DNA from: Akkermansiaceae bacterium
Lineage (GTDB): Bacteria; Verrucomicrobiota; Verrucomicrobiia; Verrucomicrobiales; DEV007
Assembly (NCBI GenBank): GCA_024233005.1
Contig: JACKQE010000001.1
Span: forward strand, 1 to 64,000
Reading direction: 5' to 3'
DNA: 64,000 bases
Below the pieces are notes generated by a model, which did not search any database, had not been told where the DNA came from, and saw only the letters and a list, made by a program, of their open reading frames with translations. Both the position numbers and the translations under genes were made by a program. Below, piece by piece: positions 60,202 to 64,000 of the stretch. Numbering within the stretch: position 1 is the first letter of the stretch; each line of letters opens with the position of its first letter.

Positions 60202-60349
60202 GTTTTTTCAATTTAGTGCTGTCCATTGTCAGGCAACCCCGTATTCCGATCGCTGCTTTTGCGGGGGCTTCCGGGTTGATTTTCCCCACCCCGGACTTAC
60301 TCTGAGCTTTCAAACCTCTATTCCACCACCACACCCACTTCGTCCGATC

Positions 60350-60979
<630 letters not shown>

Positions 60980-60995
60980 TCCTCCCAGCTGTATC

Positions 60996-61035
60996 GCGGG
61001 CGCCGTCGGGATTCCCTGCCGGCGCCCGCTTGTTT
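60996..61035 (+). terminator. Rho-independent terminator of sodA
   Basis: GCGGGCGCCG (60996-61005) and CGGCGCCCGC (61020-61029) form a perfect 10-base-pair stem, followed by TTGTTT. It is 17 bases after the sodA stop and 31 bases before dapL. Confidence 0.7.
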
Positions 61036-61065
61036 CACGCCCCAGCCCCATCTGTCCCGACTCCC

Positions 61066-62304
61066 ATGGCCCTGATCAACGAGAATTTCCTCAAGCTCAA
61101 AGCCGGTTATCTCTTTCCGGAAATTGCCCGACGCGTCAAAGCCTTCACCGAAGCCCATCCTGACCAGGCCAACCGGGTCATCCGCTGTGGTATCGGCGAT
61201 GTGACGGAACCGCTTCCGGAGTCCTGCCGGAAAGCGATGCATGAAGCGATCGATGAACTTGGCACCCGGGAGCACTTCCGCGGATATGGACCGGAACAGG
61301 GGTATGATTTCCTGCGCAATGCCATCGCCAAGCGCCAATTCCAGGATCGGGGTATCGAGGTCTCCGCGGATGAGATTTTCATTTCTGACGGCTCCAAATG
61401 CGACACCGGCAACATTCTTGACATCTTTGGCAACCAGAACCGCATTGCGATCACTGATCCCGTGTATCCGGTCTATGTCGACACCAATGTGATGGCGGGC
61501 AACACGGGCGAAGCCGATGCCAATGGCGCGTTTGCCGGACTCCTCTATCTGCCTTGTACCCCGGAAAACGGCTTTGTTCCGGCCATCCCGAAGGAGAAGG
61601 TCGACCTTGTCTACCTTTGCTATCCGAACAATCCCACCGGCGCCACCGCCACCAAGGCCCAACTCCAGGAGTGGGTCGATTACGCTCTCGCGAACGACAC
61701 CACCCTCCTCTACGACGCCGCCTACGAGGCCTACATCCAGGATCCGGAACTGCCCCGCAGCATTTTCGAAATTCCCGGGGCCCGCCGCTGCGCCATTGAG
61801 TTCCGCAGCTTTTCCAAAATCGCCGGTTTCACCGGAGTCCGTTGCGCCTACATCATCATTCCCAAGGAACTGGAAGGCCGCACCACCGGGGGAACCCGCC
61901 AGTTGGTGCATCCTCTCTGGTCACGTCGTCACAGCACCAAATTCAACGGAGCCAGTTATCCCGTGCAGCGCGGCGCCGCCGCCATCTTCACCCCGCAGGG
62001 GGAAGCCGAAGTCACGGAACTGATCCGCCATTACATGGGCAACGCGGCCCTCCTGCGCGCCGCCTGTGCCGATGTGGGATTGGCCGTCTATGGCGGGGAA
62101 AACGCCCCTTATGTCTGGGTTGCCTGCCCGGCCGGCACGGATTCCTGGGGGATGTTCGATCGCATGTTGACCGAGGCCAATGTTGTCATCACTCCCGGGT
62201 CGGGGTTCGGGGCCGCTGGCGAAGGCTACTTCCGCATCAGCGCGTTCAACTCCCGCGCCAATGTGGAGGAAGTGTGCCGGCGCATCCGGCAACTCCTTGG
62301 CTGA
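61066..62304 (+). CDS. dapL: LL-diaminopimelate aminotransferase
   Basis: 412 residues from ATG 61066. PLP enzyme features are GIGDVTEPLPESC, GYGPEQGYDFLRNAIAK, SDGSKCDTGNI, LCYPNNPTGA, the PLP-Lys in EFRSFSKIAGFTGVR and the ISAFNS carboxylate-binding Arg segment. It converts tetrahydrodipicolinate to LL-DAP in one step, bypassing DapD/C/E. DapL is documented in Verrucomicrobia and Chlamydiae. It follows the sodA terminator and is convergent with the ArsR gene by 16 bases. The frame continues upstream to 60781 through sodA but only the ATG start is right. Confidence 0.95.
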   Translation: MALINENFLKLKAGYLFPEIARRVKAFTEAHPDQANRVIRCGIGDVTEPLPESCRKAMHEAIDELGTREHFRGYGPEQGYDFLRNAIAKRQFQDRGIEVSADEIFISDGSKCDTGNILDIFGNQNRIAITDPVYPVYVDTNVMAGNTGEADANGAFAGLLYLPCTPENGFVPAIPKEKVDLVYLCYPNNPTGATATKAQLQEWVDYALANDTTLLYDAAYEAYIQDPELPRSIFEIPGARRCAIEFRSFSKIAGFTGVRCAYIIIPKELEGRTTGGTRQLVHPLWSRRHSTKFNGASYPVQRGAAAIFTPQGEAEVTELIRHYMGNAALLRAACADVGLAVYGGENAPYVWVACPAGTDSWGMFDRMLTEANVVITPGSGFGAAGEGYFRISAFNSRANVEEVCRRIRQLLG

Positions 62305-62320
62305 ACGGGCAGACCGGAAC

Positions 62321-62641
62321 TCAGTCGATCAACCGGTCGAACCTGAATTGGCAGCACCCCAGATCAATCACATTCCGTGAGCGCGAAAGGCTCTCCCGGA
62401 GATGGTCCGCGACGGAGTAGATCCGATGTTGTCCATCTTTACGCGACTGCACCAATCCTGCTTCTTTCAGAATGCGGAGGTGCTTGGAAACATTGTAGGA
62501 GGTCGCCATGAGAATCCCGCAAAGGTCTCCCACCGTGCGGGGCTCTTCCATGAGATGCCGCAGCAATCGCAGGCGGGTGGGTTCCCCCAGCGCACGCAGC
62601 ACAGGGATGCAGTCGATCGGCGATGCGGAAGTCTCAGACAT
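62321..62641 (-). CDS. ArsR family transcriptional regulator
   Basis: 106 residues from ATG 62641. Winged helix with CIPVLRALGEPTRLRLLRHLMEEPRTVGDLC, the recognition part TSYNVSKHLRILKEAGLVQSRKDG and QHRIYSVADHL. The C-terminus has VIDLGCCQFRF, a CC pair that recurs in a subgroup of these regulators and could bind a metal or sense redox state. It is divergent from the coiled-coil protein gene across 154 bases, which may include its own operator. A longer frame to 62758 is rejected as it starts with an unrelated hydrophobic run. Confidence 0.9.
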   Translation of the reverse strand: MSETSASPIDCIPVLRALGEPTRLRLLRHLMEEPRTVGDLCGILMATSYNVSKHLRILKEAGLVQSRKDGQHRIYSVADHLRESLSRSRNVIDLGCCQFRFDRLID

Positions 62642-62744
62642 GGGAAGTTCCCCAGTTATGACGCAAAGGCCGCCAAGACACAACCTGCAGGCGAAAAAAA
62701 GTGCCCCCCACCGAAGACCTCCCGGAAAAAGATGCTTCCCTTTG

Positions 62745-62774
62745 TGATTGGCATTCATGGCAGGATCGTATAGT
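62745..62774 (+). promoter_or_regulatory. Candidate promoter of the 62796 gene
   Basis: TATAGT at 62769-62774 is a good -10 box. TGATTG at 62745-62750 is an acceptable -35 box at 18 bases, and TTGGCA at 62748-62753 a stronger box but at only 15. The ATG is at 62796. It lies between two divergent genes, so ArsR control is possible. Confidence 0.3.
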
Positions 62775-62795
62775 TAAAGGCATCAACCCAACACC

Positions 62796-63404
62796 ATGAG
62801 AGGTATTCTGTTTCTGGCTTTGGCAGCGGCTTTTGTCGCTCTTTTTATCTACCCCGGTTACCTTTTTCACCTCAAGCCAAACGACGAAACGCCGGTATCG
62901 CCGGTCGTGGTTGAACATTCAGAGCCCCCTCTTCCAAGCGCCCCACCCGATCCGGCACCGGCGCCCGTGGAGGAAGGTCCGAGGCAATACCCGGCGGACC
63001 TGACGGTCCAAAGTGCCAACGGAGTGGCCATGGAGGCGGTCCTTTTGGGCCGCGGACCGACCAAAATCCACGCGCTGCGCAAATCGGATGACCGGCACTT
63101 CGCCTTGAATCTGGGCCAACTCTCTGCGGAGTCACAGCAGAAGGTGGGCCGGTTTCCCGAATCCATGACAGATGAAGAAGTGGCTCACGCTGTGGAAGCA
63201 GCCACCCCGAAAAAGGCTCCCGCTTTGGCCACCTTCCTGGAAGACCAAATCAAGGACAAAACCGAAAGGCTCGGAAAAAAGACCACGGAACTGGCCAACC
63301 CCAAGCTGACGACCGCTCAAAAACAAATCCTCCAGCACGATATCAAGGTCCTGGAGACTGAAATTTTCAAACTGCAGCAGGACCTTGAGACCAAATCGCG
63401 GTAG
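62796..63404 (+). CDS. Membrane-anchored protein with C-terminal coiled coil, unknown function
   Basis: 202 residues. Membrane helix at residues 4-22, then a Pro/Glu-rich stretch (SEPPLPSAPPDPAPAPVEEGP), a small module VQSANGVAMEAVLLGRGPTKIHALRKSDDRHFALNLGQLSAESQQKV resembling the secreted-protein motif seen in the 15628-16236 gene in its GRGPTKIHALRK..FALNLGQLS form, and a coiled coil from about residue 150 (LAT-FLEDQIKDKTERLGKKTTEL). Likely an envelope protein. No function is known. It ends nine bases before the convergent DUF434 gene. Confidence 0.7.
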   Translation: MRGILFLALAAAFVALFIYPGYLFHLKPNDETPVSPVVVEHSEPPLPSAPPDPAPAPVEEGPRQYPADLTVQSANGVAMEAVLLGRGPTKIHALRKSDDRHFALNLGQLSAESQQKVGRFPESMTDEEVAHAVEAATPKKAPALATFLEDQIKDKTERLGKKTTELANPKLTTAQKQILQHDIKVLETEIFKLQQDLETKSR

Positions 63405-63413
63405 CGCAATCCC

Positions 63414-64000
63414 TCAACCGTCGCCGAGTGCCATCACGGGAGCCTCCGGAGCCACGGTCGCGATGAGGTAACTCGCGAGATTCACCCAGGGTCCGCACCG
63501 GCTGAGAATACCGCTGTCCGCTGTCGCGATGACATCAAACGCGACGGATCCGGCTTCCAAAAGGGCCTTGTCCGGGTCCGGCACGAGGGAAACCAAAGTC
63601 GGAAATTCAAATTCCGCTCCGGCAGACTCCAGCATGGCCTTGATCTGGCCGCTGTTGGAGACCGGTTCGTCCAGCCACCAATGCACCAAGGCGGGCCGCA
63701 GACGCTCCAGGCCACGGTAGACCAGATCGATAACCGCAGCGGTATCCTCAAGCAGGCGGTAGTTGCCATTCAAACTCGCGAGATCACGGACACAACCGTC
63801 TCGTCCCTTCAACAGCACACCGCCTCCCAAGAGAGTTTCCAGGGTGATGATGAGATTAAATCCATCGATCGCAAGGCGGCGGTCCCGGATCTCAGAAATC
63901 GGCAGCCGACGGCACTCCCGCGATGCTTTGGCCTCGTCGGAGCATGCCGAGCGCAGCACCGCCTGACGCTGCCGGGCGACCAGTTGATGGCGGTCACCAA
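63414..64000 (-). CDS. DUF434 domain protein, 5' end outside the window
   Basis: The frame is open to the window edge; at least 195 residues. Recognisable text: GDRHQLVARQRQAV just inside the edge, then RRLAIDGFNLIITLETLLGGGVLLKGRDGCVRDLA and LLEDTAAVIDLVYRGLERL. This is the DUF434 pattern, a family of unknown function with PIN-like conserved Asp residues (RRLAIDGFN). The internal GTG at 63957-63959 is not the start, as the similarity continues upstream. The gene is convergent with the coiled-coil protein gene. Confidence 0.82.
   Translation of the reverse strand, partial: GDRHQLVARQRQAVLRSACSDEAKASRECRRLPISEIRDRRLAIDGFNLIITLETLLGGGVLLKGRDGCVRDLASLNGNYRLLEDTAAVIDLVYRGLERLRPALVHWWLDEPVSNSGQIKAMLESAGAEFEFPTLVSLVPDPDKALLEAGSVAFDVIATADSGILSRCGPWVNLASYLIATVAPEAPVMALGDG

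Overview
The window looks like chromosomal core plus lineage-specific DNA of a Gram-negative member of the Verrucomicrobiota, within the PVC superphylum. The assignment rests on protein families seen here: two DUF1549/DUF1553 (PSD1) proteins with CxxCH haem motifs, two DUF1501 proteins, a 1091-residue PVC-type ThuA / PQQ-like dehydrogenase / cytochrome c protein, an LpxC-FabZ fusion (so lipid A is made) and DapL (so diaminopimelate is made by the aminotransferase route). The DNA is visibly GC-rich, and most start codons lack a Shine-Dalgarno sequence. I saw no insertion sequence, prophage, integrase or CRISPR array. No gene-free stretch exceeds 300 bases; the longest (60074-60349) is an unusually AT-rich divergent intergenic region.

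Layout. 1-5336: end of a small lipoprotein, then a tightly coupled plus-strand cassette of DUF3604 protein, secreted unknown protein, parvulin-like isomerase and HupE/UreJ permease. 5396-6822: globin, tRNA-Ser, YjbQ and a terminator. 6854-11682: pyruvate phosphate dikinase carrying a histone-like Lys/Ala/Pro tail, and a ketoglutarate-semialdehyde-type dehydrogenase. 11780-18487 (minus strand): coaB, coaC, gmk, yicC, an exported thioredoxin, a gamma-glutamylcyclotransferase-like gene, a secreted unknown, an esterase and a YceH homologue. 18661-19977: lpxC-fabZ.

19984-24093 (minus): DUF1549/DUF1553, DUF1501, WD40. 24243-26216 (plus): helical-repeat protein, STN-domain protein, SDR. 26231-34615 (minus): gamma carbonic anhydrase, bifunctional nuclease, PSD1 cytochrome protein, DUF1501, TIM-barrel protein, glycine-rich-domain-like protein, TIGR04222 protein. 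34740-36251: HU and an alpha/beta hydrolase.

36293-45065 (minus): LolC-like permease, glmM, bioD, CocE hydrolase, phospholipase-D-like protein, inositol monophosphatase, GDPD and a YacL-like PIN-TRAM protein, a compact run of mostly housekeeping genes. 45195-50505: nucleotide kinase, GDSL hydrolase, tRNA-Phe, small DMT protein, a SCO plus heavy-metal-binding pair, an outer-membrane barrel and a zinc-ribbon protein. 50510-60073 (minus): exopolysaccharide operon (Wzc-like, WcaJ-like, GT2, GT4) followed by the large PVC-type protein. 60350-64000: sodA, dapL, an ArsR regulator, a coiled-coil envelope protein and the end of a DUF434 gene.

Functionally the window mixes envelope building (lpxC-fabZ, glmM, dapL, lol-like, exopolysaccharide), cofactor synthesis (coaB, coaC, bioD) and the secreted polymer- or sugar-acting machinery typical of PVC bacteria.
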